This document shows positions 47,270 to 55,891 of a DNA stretch of 64,000 nucleotides, in pieces. The first letter of the stretch is position 1. Every line of letters begins with the position of its first letter. The stretch lies in the NCBI GenBank assembly GCA_032358165.1, contig JAALGY010000032.1, positions 2,976,001 through 3,040,000 of the forward strand, read 5' to 3'. The DNA is from Diplosphaera chodatii. Lineage: Eukaryota > Chlorophyta > Trebouxiophyceae > Prasiolales > Stichococcaceae. A program made the position numbers and the translations under genes. Below the pieces are notes generated by a model. That model did no database searches and was not told the DNA's origin. It saw only the letters and a list, made by a program, of their open reading frames with translations.

Positions 47270-48379
47270 TCAGGCGGAGCGGGCCACATGCTCCACAACC
47301 TCGACGCTGCCACTATCTTCGGACGGGCCAGCACCGTCCAGATTGCTGCCGGAGGGGTGACGCCTCGACGACTGCGTCATAGAGGCGGCGTTGGCCTGCA
47401 CCAGTGGTACCACCCAGTTAGCAGCCCCGCAGAATGTCACGGGCTGTGCTGTCCCAACATCACAGATGCCCATTGCCAGGACCGGGAACAGCAAGGCATC
47501 GTTGCGTTATGATCCACATCCGACCCACATGCGGCTAGGAGCACGACAGCAGTCCCGCTGAGCCGCGATGCGCACCTCAATGTCGGCCAGCATCCTGCTG
47601 GATGCGCCGGTGAGGCCGCCGCGCTCCCGTCGCTGCAGCTCCTGCACCGCCTCCCGGTACGCGTCCTGGTGGCGACCACATTCCCGTGTCAAGGAGCGGC
47701 CGGGGCATGCTTTTGCTGAAGTCGATCGAAAGGCCAGTCTGCTTGGTGTTGCCATTCTGGCATGCTGCTCTGGAACGTGCAGCAGGAAGGCAGGGCATCC
47801 CACACGGGGGGAATGGAGGACTCACCGCGCCGATGACATCCTTTGCGACAATCTCGTAGTGCAGACGCTGCAGCGGCACATGTCACAGAGCTTCAGACGT
47901 GCTGGAGGGCAGACAGCATGTTGCAACTGTATACATATGGGCTATGATGCAGTTGCAACTGTGTGCCAGACATCACATGCTGCAAGGCGGGGCCCAGGTC
48001 TGCATCGCAGCCGCCGCAATGCACAACGCAGGACCCTCCGCCTGACGCACCGAGGTGAGCGCACGCACGCCCGCCTTGAGGCGCTGGCCGTACAGGCGCG
48101 CCTCCTCGTCGTTGTCACGGCTGCCGGTGCTGATGAGCGCCTGCGGCACGGAGCACAGGTCACCACCGTCGGCGGGACCCAGCTGCTGGCAATATCAGCA
48201 GCGAGCACAGCTGCTGTGCGCTTGCCATCACATGGGGCTGTCAGGCCGAGGATTGATGGTTCCAATGTGACATGACGCACAGTGGCAAGCTGCTCGAGGC
48301 GCTGGACGTGGTCCTCAACGATGTTGCTGCGGTCGAAGCCGCTGAAAGCCGCGTTGCTGAAGCCACGCTCGAGCGCCAT
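47270..48379 (-). CDS. unidentified, largely helical protein
   Basis: The ATG at 48377-48379 opens 'MALERGFSNAAFSGFDRSNI' and 'VEDHVQRLEQLAT', followed by a clean donor. Later exons give 'VPQALISTGSRDNDEEARLY' with 'GQRLKAGVRALTS'; then 'RLHYEIVAKDVIGA'; then 'DAYREAVQELQRRERGGLTG' with 'ASSRMLADIEVRIAAQRD'. A last exon is rich in Ser, Gly and acidic residues and ends 'SGSVEVVEHVARSA' at 47270. Donors and acceptors flank each block in a consistent frame, and residue use is protein-like, with amphipathic helices and no signal peptide or membrane segment. I do not recognise a family. The 3' end is uncertain; an alternative last exon near 46.97 kb is possible. Confidence 0.5.
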
Positions 48380-48545
48380 TGACGGCTCACTGCATGCAAC
48401 GCAGACTCCGCCTCAGTGCTCCAGTCAAGGATGTTGGTTTCAGCACCTTGTGAAGTGGGTGCTCTGTTGGTAGTGCAGCTTGAATAGTCCCATGCATTTG
48501 CACGAACAGCGTGTCACTTTGTCCAAATGTACATGCACAGGAGAT

Positions 48546-51500
48546 CTAGAGCTGACTTCCAGACACAACCAGTGGTGCAGATGACCTGGTAAGCGCTGCA
48601 CTCTTTGCACGCTTGATCGCTGCATCCTCTGTCTCCTGTAGCAACGAATCCACACCACTACTTAGCGGGCAGTAACTGAGTTGCGGGCCTGGTGCAGCCA
48701 CGTGGCATGCTGGCCTCACTGAGCAGACAGCGCCCCAATATTGGCTGGGCTGCGCCGCACATTCAGACTGTAGGAGATTGCAGGCAAGTAAGAGGAAGCA
48801 ACAACAGGTGGACGCACCGCCTTCAGCAGCAAGGGTGACAGCCACCGGACCATCAAGCTGCCGAGGGTGCCCGAGATGATGATCTCAAACACTGCCGTGG
48901 TGAGCGCGTCTGTGCCGTACTGCGTGTACCGCTCATAGTTCGGGCTGCCGACTGGGTATGCCCGCGCCACCGCGTCCGAGGGCAGCTGTCCGAGCGCTGC
49001 TTGCACAGTCGCCTGGTGGAAACGGGCAGGCTCGATGGTGTTGAGTGCATCGGACTTGAGACACTGAGTAGGTGTACACCCATACAGGATCTGACGTCGT
49101 GGGTGCAGACATCATGCAGGTGTCAACAGCCACCTTGGGCGTCCAGGCGATGGCGAACCAGATGCACTCAAGCCAGGTGAAACGACTGGTCTTCATCACG
49201 AGGAATGTGGTCACCATCCGCACGCCCAAGCCTGCATGCAGGTGCGGGCCACGTGTGGGAAGACACAACAAAGTGTATTAGGCCAATGCGAGGCACAGTC
49301 TGGCAGCTGCAGGCAGCATGGCAGGCAGCAGCTGACCTGCGAAGACCAGGGAGCAGGCCTTCTGGATGGTGCTGGTGCTGAGGGTCGAGAAGTTGATGAT
49401 GGTGCCGATGAGCGTGAACAGCAGCGGCATCAGGATGAAGCGCCACAAGAAGCGCACCGCATGCTCCGCCTGCCTCACATTCTCATCGGGCTCATCGTTC
49501 TGCATGCACATGCAAATTGCCATTGTCATATGTCGGAGGAGGCTGCACAATATGCACAAGCGGAATGCTGCATGGTGAGGTTCTGAGTGAGGTGCCAATG
49601 AGGAACTTGCCGCCCCAGCAAGATTACATGCACGATGAACATCTGTAGACTGCACAGAGGACACTGTTGCAAACAGTCGGTGCCTGACCTGCAGCGCAAG
49701 GAAGCGGGGCCACTGCCGGCGCCAGAACTCCTTCACCAGCAGGCCCAGCATCAGGGCCGCCAGCGCGCCGCCGCTTTCGAAGTTGTATTGGTCGAAGAAG
49801 TACTTCATTGTCAGTGCTGCAGCATAGGCAGCAGCACACCATTGGGGTGCGACACATCTGTGTGAGGATTGGGGCAGCAACAGGCAAGAAGTCACAAGCT
49901 GTTGCACACGTGGTGGGCGCTGGCAGCCTCGCACCTGAAACCACAAGCGCGAGCACGCGCTTGTATTTGTTGTTCCACAGGCGAGTGGCAGAGCAGCAGA
50001 GGGCTGCAATTGCGCCCAGGCCAAACCCAAACACGACGGACAGTGGCCCCTGCGCGATGTGCCAGGCCTTGTTCGACGACCCTTGCACTGCAATGCTGAT
50101 GAAGATGGTGTACCTGCAAGCATGGGGCCATACATGTCGAGTGATGTGAGCATACACTGGCATGGGTAACCAGATGCGTGTTTTAAATGCATCAGTTGAC
50201 ATATCGATGTGACAATGATGTGTTGGGCCCAACACACCCTGTGATGGCGACCATGTCATCAAAGCTGGCGGCTGCCACCACAATTGTCGGCAAGTCTGCA
50301 TACCCACACCAGACGTGTGGTTGACGCACTGCCTTTGGTCAAGCAGGCAGATTGTGCACTGACATGTGATCACTACATTAGCATAGCCTCACTGCGTTCA
50401 GTGCCAAGCCGCTTCTGCTGCAGCTCAAACATGAGCTGGATGACGAGCGCTGGTCCAATAGCCTTCAGGATGAACCCCAGCGCAAAGCCAAAGAGGGGCG
50501 TCATGCCAAACAACGCCACCGCCAGGCCGCCATTGAAAAAGGCTTCCACCAGGCCAGGTATGAGCAGCAGCTTGACGGCCGGCACGCCAATTGTCTTGAA
50601 CACCTACACATTCGAACACAGCTGCTGAACCACACACCTGACACCAGAGCGAACAGCAAGAGGCTTGCTAAATTGAGGTACGCATTGCAATTGGCATATC
50701 CTACGTTGACCAGAACACCAGAACAATCACCGAGAGGTTGAGTTCCAGGCCAGAACGCAGGAAGATCATGGCAAGTGCAGCTGCCCGGATCTCCTTGCTC
50801 CAGGACGGCTTCAGGCCCGTGATGAGCACGGCACCAGCAACGTTGCGCAGGAACAAGCCCACACAGATCATGCCCACTGGCGCCGGCATGTTGATCTGCA
50901 GCGTCACGTCATGTGATGCAATCATTCACGTGTGGTGACCTCTGCAGCACAGCAGACTCTGCCGTGCATCGAGGAGACGACACATCAGCTTGTTGCGCAC
51001 CAGCTCCGCAAGAAACGCGCCGACGTGTCCGCCAATCCAGACGACCAGAATGGCCCAGGCCGAGCCCTGGCTCCCAGGTAGGAATGGATCCCCAATGCAC
51101 AGGTACAAGCCTGCGTACGGTCGTGTACATCAGCTCCTGGCGCCTGCAGGTGCAACGGGCGCGCAGCGCATGGACATGTTAAAGGCATGCAACCGCGCCA
51201 AGATTGCGCACCAGCATAGAGCACCAGCAGGATGATGGTCAGGCTGGCTGCATTCCATATGTCTGCAAGACGAGATTGTACATGCCAGAAGTATCAGTTG
51301 TGTATCTATCAGTATGCATGTACAGAAGGAGTCTATTGCCACAGCACAACATGACATGCTGCGGGACAAGGCCACGGGCTGTAGCTGTAGCAAAGATCAG
51401 CCTGCAGAGCTGTTACACGACACACAGACAGCGCAAAAGCCGTGTAAGAGCAGCGCTGCCAACGACATGCCAGGAGTTGCGCAAGCATCATTCCCGACTT

Positions 51501-51687
51501 GTACGGAACATCACGGCCTTTGCTGCGCGCCAGATGCCCTTCAAGCATGCCCTTTCAGCTCTAGCAGACACGCAACACGTGCAGAGCAGCGTGCACCGGC
51601 GCAATTACCTGCTGAGGTGATATGTCTGACCGTCTGGGTGCACCAGAGCAGCAGCCCCTTCCACCCCTTCGCCTCCTTGAGATGCAT
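48546..51687 (-). CDS. NHA/SLC9B-type cation/proton antiporter
   Basis: This is a multi-pass Na+(K+)/H+ antiporter of the CPA family, nearest in pattern to SLC9B/NHA. The first exon (ATG 51685-51687, 'MHLKEAKGWKGLLLWC') joins in phase to 'DIWNAASLTIILLVLYAG'. Next come 'WAILVVWIGGHVGAFLAEL', 'INMPAPVGMICVGLFLRN', 'AAALAMIFLRSGLELNLS', 'PAVKLLLIPGLVEAFFNGG' and 'ALGFILKAIGPALVIQLMF'. The ion-site block 'LPTIVVAAASFDDMVAITG' carries the paired Asp of electrogenic NHA antiporters. It continues with 'YTIFISIAVQGSSNKAWHIA', 'ALAALMLGLLVKEFWRRQWP', 'LMPLLFTLIGTIINFS', 'TWLECIWFAIAWTPKA' and 'EIIISGTLGSLMVRWLSPLL', ending 'APLVVSGSQL' (stop 48546-48548). Likely at plasma or organelle membrane for ion and pH balance; substrate not determinable. 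Confidence 0.85.
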
Positions 51688-51982
51688 GGCTGTTGCCACG
51701 GCCAGGCAGCCGTCTGGCCAGATCCGGCCGGCCCGCTCCGTGTCTACTTTCCCCGGCCCACGGCACGACTCAGCCCGGAAGGGAAGGCCAGCCAAGCTGC
51801 AGGGCAGGAACCTTCCTTATCTGCGTCCGGCGCGACGTCGCACTAATCACGAGTAGAAATCAAGCGGGCGCCAAGGCACGGCTGCTGCCGACGGTACGGT
51901 TCAACGCGTCCAGCGCAGAGGCTGATTGTCTCCGCAAGACAGCTAGATTCTGAGCTGCAAGCTGGGAGTCCCGGGACATGTG
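51688..51982. promoter_or_regulatory. 5' flank of the antiporter gene
   Basis: This short interval lies between the antiporter start and the left target duplication of the mobile element. It should carry the antiporter promoter and 5' UTR. No specific element is recognised. Confidence 0.35.
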
Positions 51983-51989
51983 CTACGTG
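51983..51989. repeat. left target-site duplication CTACGTG
   Basis: The seven bases CTACGTG immediately precede the left terminal inverted repeat and recur immediately after the right one at 53059-53065. Confidence 0.75.
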
Positions 51990-53058
51990 CAAGGGGAATA
52001 GAACAGGGGTGGACACGAGGCTGAAGACCATGGTTCCCGTTTTGTCCGATTTGTCTGCAACTTTGCAGCGCTTTCATGGACTACACATTGCATCTGACGC
52101 GCGCGCCGCTTCACGAGCTCATTTTAACTGTCTAAACTACAGCTTGAGACCTGCAGCGCGCGTTGCGACTGCGTATAGCCGCTGCACTGATTTATTGCAA
52201 CGAGGCACTGCCTTGGAAGGAAAGCACAGGTTTGCACAGCGCTGGCAGCCCTGCAGACGCAGCCGACCGCCTCAGGCCTTCATCATTGATGTTGGAAGCT
52301 GCTTGGGTCGTCTATTCGGTCGCTGACATTGTGCCGCAGCGCATTCACGAGCAGTGCTGAGGTGCCACAGGACAGCGAACCGAGGCACTAACGCTGTTCA
52401 GCGCAGTTGCGCCGGGGCATCTGAGTCGCGCTCATGCCAGCAGTAGTCCGAGACCGTCCAGACAGCGCTGCCTGCTCTGAACTGGTCGGGGCTGTGCTCT
52501 GACGCTCGTCAGCTGAGCGCGGCGCCCCTGGACGAGCGCAGTACTTTCAGCGTCCGCGCCACACACCAGAAGGCGCTCACTGCATGGCGTGCCCATTGTC
52601 AGCGCGAGCAGCCCGCACACTGAGCCTGAGTCAAAATAAAGATGTGTTGTGTCTCTACTGCCACTGGAAGCATTGCCAGTTCTGTCACGTGAGCGGGCAT
52701 ATGCTCACATGCTGCCATATATGAAGCCGATCGCCAGCTAGGAAGACCTATTGGGCGCGGCAGACGATCGCGCAGCCTCCACATGCCGCACTGATTTATT
52801 GCAACGAACTCTACGGGATGTGCTCCAGCGTCACAGCGCAAGCCGGCACCTGCTGCCGGCGAGCTGCCGCGTAGGATTTGGCTTTGTATAGCTGCAAGTA
52901 CTGAATGCGCTCCCGAAGACCAGTGCGCCGTGCATTGTCCACACTACACGCTACTTCCATTTTGCAAGTGGAAATCCTTCGAGTCCCGTCGGACAAAACG
53001 GGAACCTTAGAAAGTAGCGGGAACGGAGCTCGTGTCCACCCCTGTTCTATTCCCCTTG
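51990..53058. mobile_element. 1,069-bp non-autonomous TIR DNA transposon
   Basis: The ends are perfect inverted repeats of 30 bp (51990-52019 and 53029-53058), beginning 'caaggggaatagaacagggg'. A second 18-bp inverted pair lies just inside (52032-52049 and 52989-53006), so the terminal repeat is roughly 60-70 bp with a small indel. Both sides are flanked by the 7-bp direct repeat CTACGTG. Inside, a 20-bp direct repeat occurs at 52184-52203 and 52788-52807. The open frames inside are short and show no transposase motif, so the element is probably mobilised in trans. The family is not assigned: the 7-bp duplication is compatible with several hAT- or Mutator-related groups. It sits between two divergent genes, ending 126 bp before the DUF1350 ATG. 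Confidence 0.82.
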
Positions 53059-53065
53059 CTACGTG
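53059..53065. repeat. right target-site duplication CTACGTG
   Basis: Identical to 51983-51989 and directly adjacent to the right terminal inverted repeat. Confidence 0.75.
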
Positions 53066-53184
53066 CCAACATCGATGCAGGTGCAGGTGGGCAAAAAGCC
53101 ATTCAATTGCACACCACAGCCACCAACTTGTCTCAGATCAGCTCTTCCAGACTCTGAAGGGTGCCAAACCAGCACATAGGCGCC

Positions 53185-54627
53185 ATGGTCACCTCCATGT
53201 GCCTGCATGGTGCACACCAGGGACAGCAGCACATCTACAGCAGGCCACAGCAGCCAGTTGCACATGCGCGCAAGCTGCACGCAAACTTCAGGTCATCATG
53301 CCTGAGCCCAGAGCTACGCCGCGGGCGGCAAAGGCGGGCACATTGTCAGCCACGGGCCAGCTCAGCATCTGATGGGCAGTCGCCAAATGATTCGTCCCCG
53401 CCGCCTGTGCCCAGCAACAGTACCACGCCGCAGGGCTTCACTAGCCTGGAAAGGCTGGTAGCCACGCAGGCGGTGCAGCAGCAGGAGACTGGCGGCCGCA
53501 CTGACTGGCTGGAGGTGGAGGGCTGCTGGGTGCTGCGTCCGCCGCCAGAGGCCAGCCGGCCGCGGGCAGTTCTTTTCTTCTGCGGCGGCGCCTTTGCCGG
53601 CGCGGTCCCACAGCTCACCTACCGCCTGCTTCTGGAGTGCATGGCACGCCGCAACATCCTGGTCGTGGCAGTCCCCTTCAACACGGGGTTCAACCACATG
53701 CGTATAGCTGACGAGGCGCAGTACAAGTTCGACCGCTGCCTGCAAGCGCTGGCGCTGCGCCCAGACACGGCGGACGCGCCGACGCTGCCGGTGTACGGCA
53801 TGGGCCACTCTCTGGGCTCACTGGTGCAGCTGCTCATATCCGTGCGCTACGCCTCGCAGCGCGCCGGCAACGTGCTCGTATCCTTCAACAACAAGCCCAT
53901 GGATGACGTGCCGCTCATCGCGCCGTTCCTCGGCCCAGCGTCCCAGTTTGTTGGGCCCCTCCTCAGCCAGCTGTCCACATCGCCGGCCCGCTCGGCGCTG
54001 ATCAACACGCTGGAGGGCCTGCGCCGCACCAGCCCCTCGCTGGTGCGCCAGTTCCTGCCGGTGCTGGACCAGCTGGAGCCCATCTTTGGCAGCCTGGCGG
54101 ATGGCACGCAGGAGTTCGTGCCGCACCCGTCAGAGACATCCGAGCAGCTGCGAACGCAGTATGGAGTGCCACGCAATCTCATCATACAGTTTGAGGATGA
54201 CACGATTGATGAGTCGCCGCGGCTCCACAGGGTGCTGCAGGGCAACAGCACGGTTGCCCGCCGGCTCAGCTACAGGGTGCTGCCTGGAGACCACACACGG
54301 CCACTGCTGCAAACGGTGGGTGACGTGCCGCAAGAGTTGCGTCAGGCAGCATCATCCATCCAGTCGCAGGGCGAGGACTTCCTCAACCGCCTGTCAGGCG
54401 CTGTCGCACAGGCTGGCTTTGGACAGGCCACTCAGCCGCTTAACGACTTTGCCAAGGGCATTACCAACTTAGGCACGGCACTCACTGGCAGCCTGGCGTC
54501 GACAAACGATGCAGCAACAGCAGAAATGCAGTCGCTGGCAGACGAGATTGTTGACTGGATGGCAGACTCGCTACTGTTGCAGCCGCTACCAGCGCTGCCA
54601 GCGCCAGGCCAGACAAGGATGATCTGA
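53185..54627 (+). CDS. DUF1350 alpha/beta-hydrolase, probably plastid-targeted, intronless
   Basis: One uninterrupted frame of 480 codons from the ATG at 53185; upstream in-frame sequence has no earlier ATG in the frame. The N-terminal ~60 residues are rich in Arg, Ser, Ala and His and poor in acidic residues, fitting an organelle transit peptide. The core begins 'DWLEVEGCWVLRPP', then 'PRAVLFFCGGAFAGAVPQLT', 'RNILVVAVPFNTGFNHMRIA', the nucleophile elbow 'YGMGHSLGSLVQLL', 'NNKPMDDVPLIAPFLGP', 'LIIQFEDDTIDES' and 'RVLPGDHTRPLLQTVG'. This is the pattern of the DUF1350 family shared by cyanobacteria and plastid-bearing eukaryotes. The Ser of GHSLG and the His of GDHTRP are candidate catalytic residues. 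Its biochemical role is not established. Lack of introns is striking beside its neighbours. Confidence 0.85.
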   Translation: MVTSMCLHGAHQGQQHIYSRPQQPVAHARKLHANFRSSCLSPELRRGRQRRAHCQPRASSASDGQSPNDSSPPPVPSNSTTPQGFTSLERLVATQAVQQQETGGRTDWLEVEGCWVLRPPPEASRPRAVLFFCGGAFAGAVPQLTYRLLLECMARRNILVVAVPFNTGFNHMRIADEAQYKFDRCLQALALRPDTADAPTLPVYGMGHSLGSLVQLLISVRYASQRAGNVLVSFNNKPMDDVPLIAPFLGPASQFVGPLLSQLSTSPARSALINTLEGLRRTSPSLVRQFLPVLDQLEPIFGSLADGTQEFVPHPSETSEQLRTQYGVPRNLIIQFEDDTIDESPRLHRVLQGNSTVARRLSYRVLPGDHTRPLLQTVGDVPQELRQAASSIQSQGEDFLNRLSGAVAQAGFGQATQPLNDFAKGITNLGTALTGSLASTNDAATAEMQSLADEIVDWMADSLLLQPLPALPAPGQTRMI

Positions 54628-54817
54628 CCTGGGATCAAGTCTTTTCCACGTTGTTCCCAACCAGACATTGAGTGTCTTCGGAGTAGCAAACAGACTATGT
54701 CAGTACGGAGAGGTTGCTATTGTAACACTCGCATGCTAGTACAGGTGGTTTATACGAACTATACTATCTAGGGCGTGTTGTGCCTAAGACTTCTTATCTA
54801 ACAGCACACCAGATGCA
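54628..54817. other. convergent 3' interval between DUF1350 and DUF427 genes
   Basis: Short AT-richer interval between two converging stop codons, holding the 3' ends of both genes. No coding block. Confidence 0.45.
54721..54725 (+). terminator. TGTAA polyadenylation signal after the DUF1350 gene
   Basis: TGTAA, the common chlorophyte poly(A) signal, lies about 95 bases after the DUF1350 stop in a locally AT-richer stretch. The spacing is reasonable, but the motif is short. Confidence 0.4.
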
Positions 54818-55606
54818 TCACCAGAACTGGCTGCCGGGCACCCCTTTGAAAGGCCCCACGACCTTGGATGTTATCCAACCGCCGTAAAAGTTCCCAGGCT
54901 GCGGCGTGACACGCTCGCCATCCACATAGCAGGCGTCCAAACAATAGAAGGCAATGCAATCCTTGATCATGCTGAACGACTTGGTCGGGCTCGGGTAGCT
55001 CCATCCCGCTTGCGACTCCTTGCGGCCATCAACATCTAGGTCCCAATACTCTGCACGGCCTTTCCATTCACAGATGCTGCCGGCGGCGGGGTTGCGCTTG
55101 AGATACTGCATGTTGACATCCTCGCGTGGGATGTAGTACGTGGGCGGATGACTTGTTTCGATGGTTCTGAAGCCCCTGGATGTCTCGGCGATGGTCTTGC
55201 CATTGTAGTCCACGCGCAGGGTGGCTGCCGCAGGCTGTGCGACCGCAGGGCGCGGGAAGCTCCACACGGACTCCTGGCCGGGTCCGGGAGGTGCGGGTGT
55301 GGGCCGGCTCAGCATGTCTGACTGACTGAAACCAGACGCCGCTACTGTGGCACTGGGCCTTGCTGTGCAGTGCTGTGCTGGGGCAGACGGGTAAGTGTCT
55401 AAATTTGAGGCTGATGACGGCTGGTGGCACTGAATGCACCGCGGCAGCGCCAATTGCGCAAGCACTACGCCGGCTGTGAGCAACCGCTGTCGGCGCAGGT
55501 GGGCAGTATGGATACGTGTGCAGAGGTGGCTGAGATGGTGCATTTGGAACCTGAAGGGCAGGTGAGAAGATGTTCCTGCACATGTGTGTCCTTGCATGTG
55601 TCCCAT
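54818..55606 (-). CDS. DUF427 domain protein with N-terminal extension
   Basis: The C-terminal ~165 residues are a complete DUF427 domain: 'GPGQESVWSFPRPAVAQPAA', 'VDYNGKTIAETSRGFRTIET', 'SHPPTYYIPREDVNMQYLKR', 'SICEWKGRAEYWDLDVDG', 'AGWSYPSPTKSFSMIKDCIA', 'VDGERVTPQPGNFYGGWITS' and 'KVVGPFKGVPGSQFW', with the stop at 54818-54820. This small family is widespread in bacteria and fungi; its activity is not firmly known. The open frame continues upstream to an ATG at 55604-55606, adding about 97 residues. These include 'MHHLSHLCTRIHTAHLRRQR', which looks like a basic, amphipathic organelle presequence. If that part is an artefact or interrupted by an intron, the start would be the Met just before 'LSRPTPAPPGPG' near 55314. 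The domain itself has no intron. Confidence 0.83.
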   Translation of the reverse strand: MGHMQGHTCAGTSSHLPFRFQMHHLSHLCTRIHTAHLRRQRLLTAGVVLAQLALPRCIQCHQPSSASNLDTYPSAPAQHCTARPSATVAASGFSQSDMLSRPTPAPPGPGQESVWSFPRPAVAQPAAATLRVDYNGKTIAETSRGFRTIETSHPPTYYIPREDVNMQYLKRNPAAGSICEWKGRAEYWDLDVDGRKESQAGWSYPSPTKSFSMIKDCIAFYCLDACYVDGERVTPQPGNFYGGWITSKVVGPFKGVPGSQFW

Positions 55607-55891
55607 ATGCTGAGGCCTAAGCGACTTACGTCACCGTACATGGCCTAATCATGGTATGCATACTGCAGAGTGAGAGCACCATTCACCGGAACACCCGTGT
55701 GACACATCTTTTCCAGACTCATCGGTGTGCATTTCCTGTGTCGCCTCGTTTGCGTGCGTGTGGAACCGACAGTCGTGACAGCAGTCGCAGCAACAGCAGC
55801 TGATGCAAGCGTAGCTTGCCAGCCGCAGAGCTGCAGATGTAGGAAGGTTGGTGAAGCCACCAGCCTCTGAGCTTCACATCCGCAGATAGTC
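55607..55891. promoter_or_regulatory. 285-bp divergent region between DUF427 and RBM22
   Basis: The two genes diverge from here, so both promoters and 5' UTRs must lie within or overlap this short interval. No specific element recognised. Confidence 0.4.

Noticed and set aside
47942..48379. Reading the 48-kb gene as an alpha/beta-hydrolase because of 'LISTGSRDNDEEARLYGQRL'
   Set aside because: The phrase resembles the end of some esterases, but no nucleophile elbow, oxyanion motif or fold-length sequence is present upstream.
51990..53058. Assignment of the TIR element to hAT on the basis of its short duplication and CA-start ends
   Set aside because: hAT elements normally make 8-bp duplications and this one is 7 bp. 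Shifting the boundary does not give a matching 8-mer. No transposase is present, so no superfamily is claimed.
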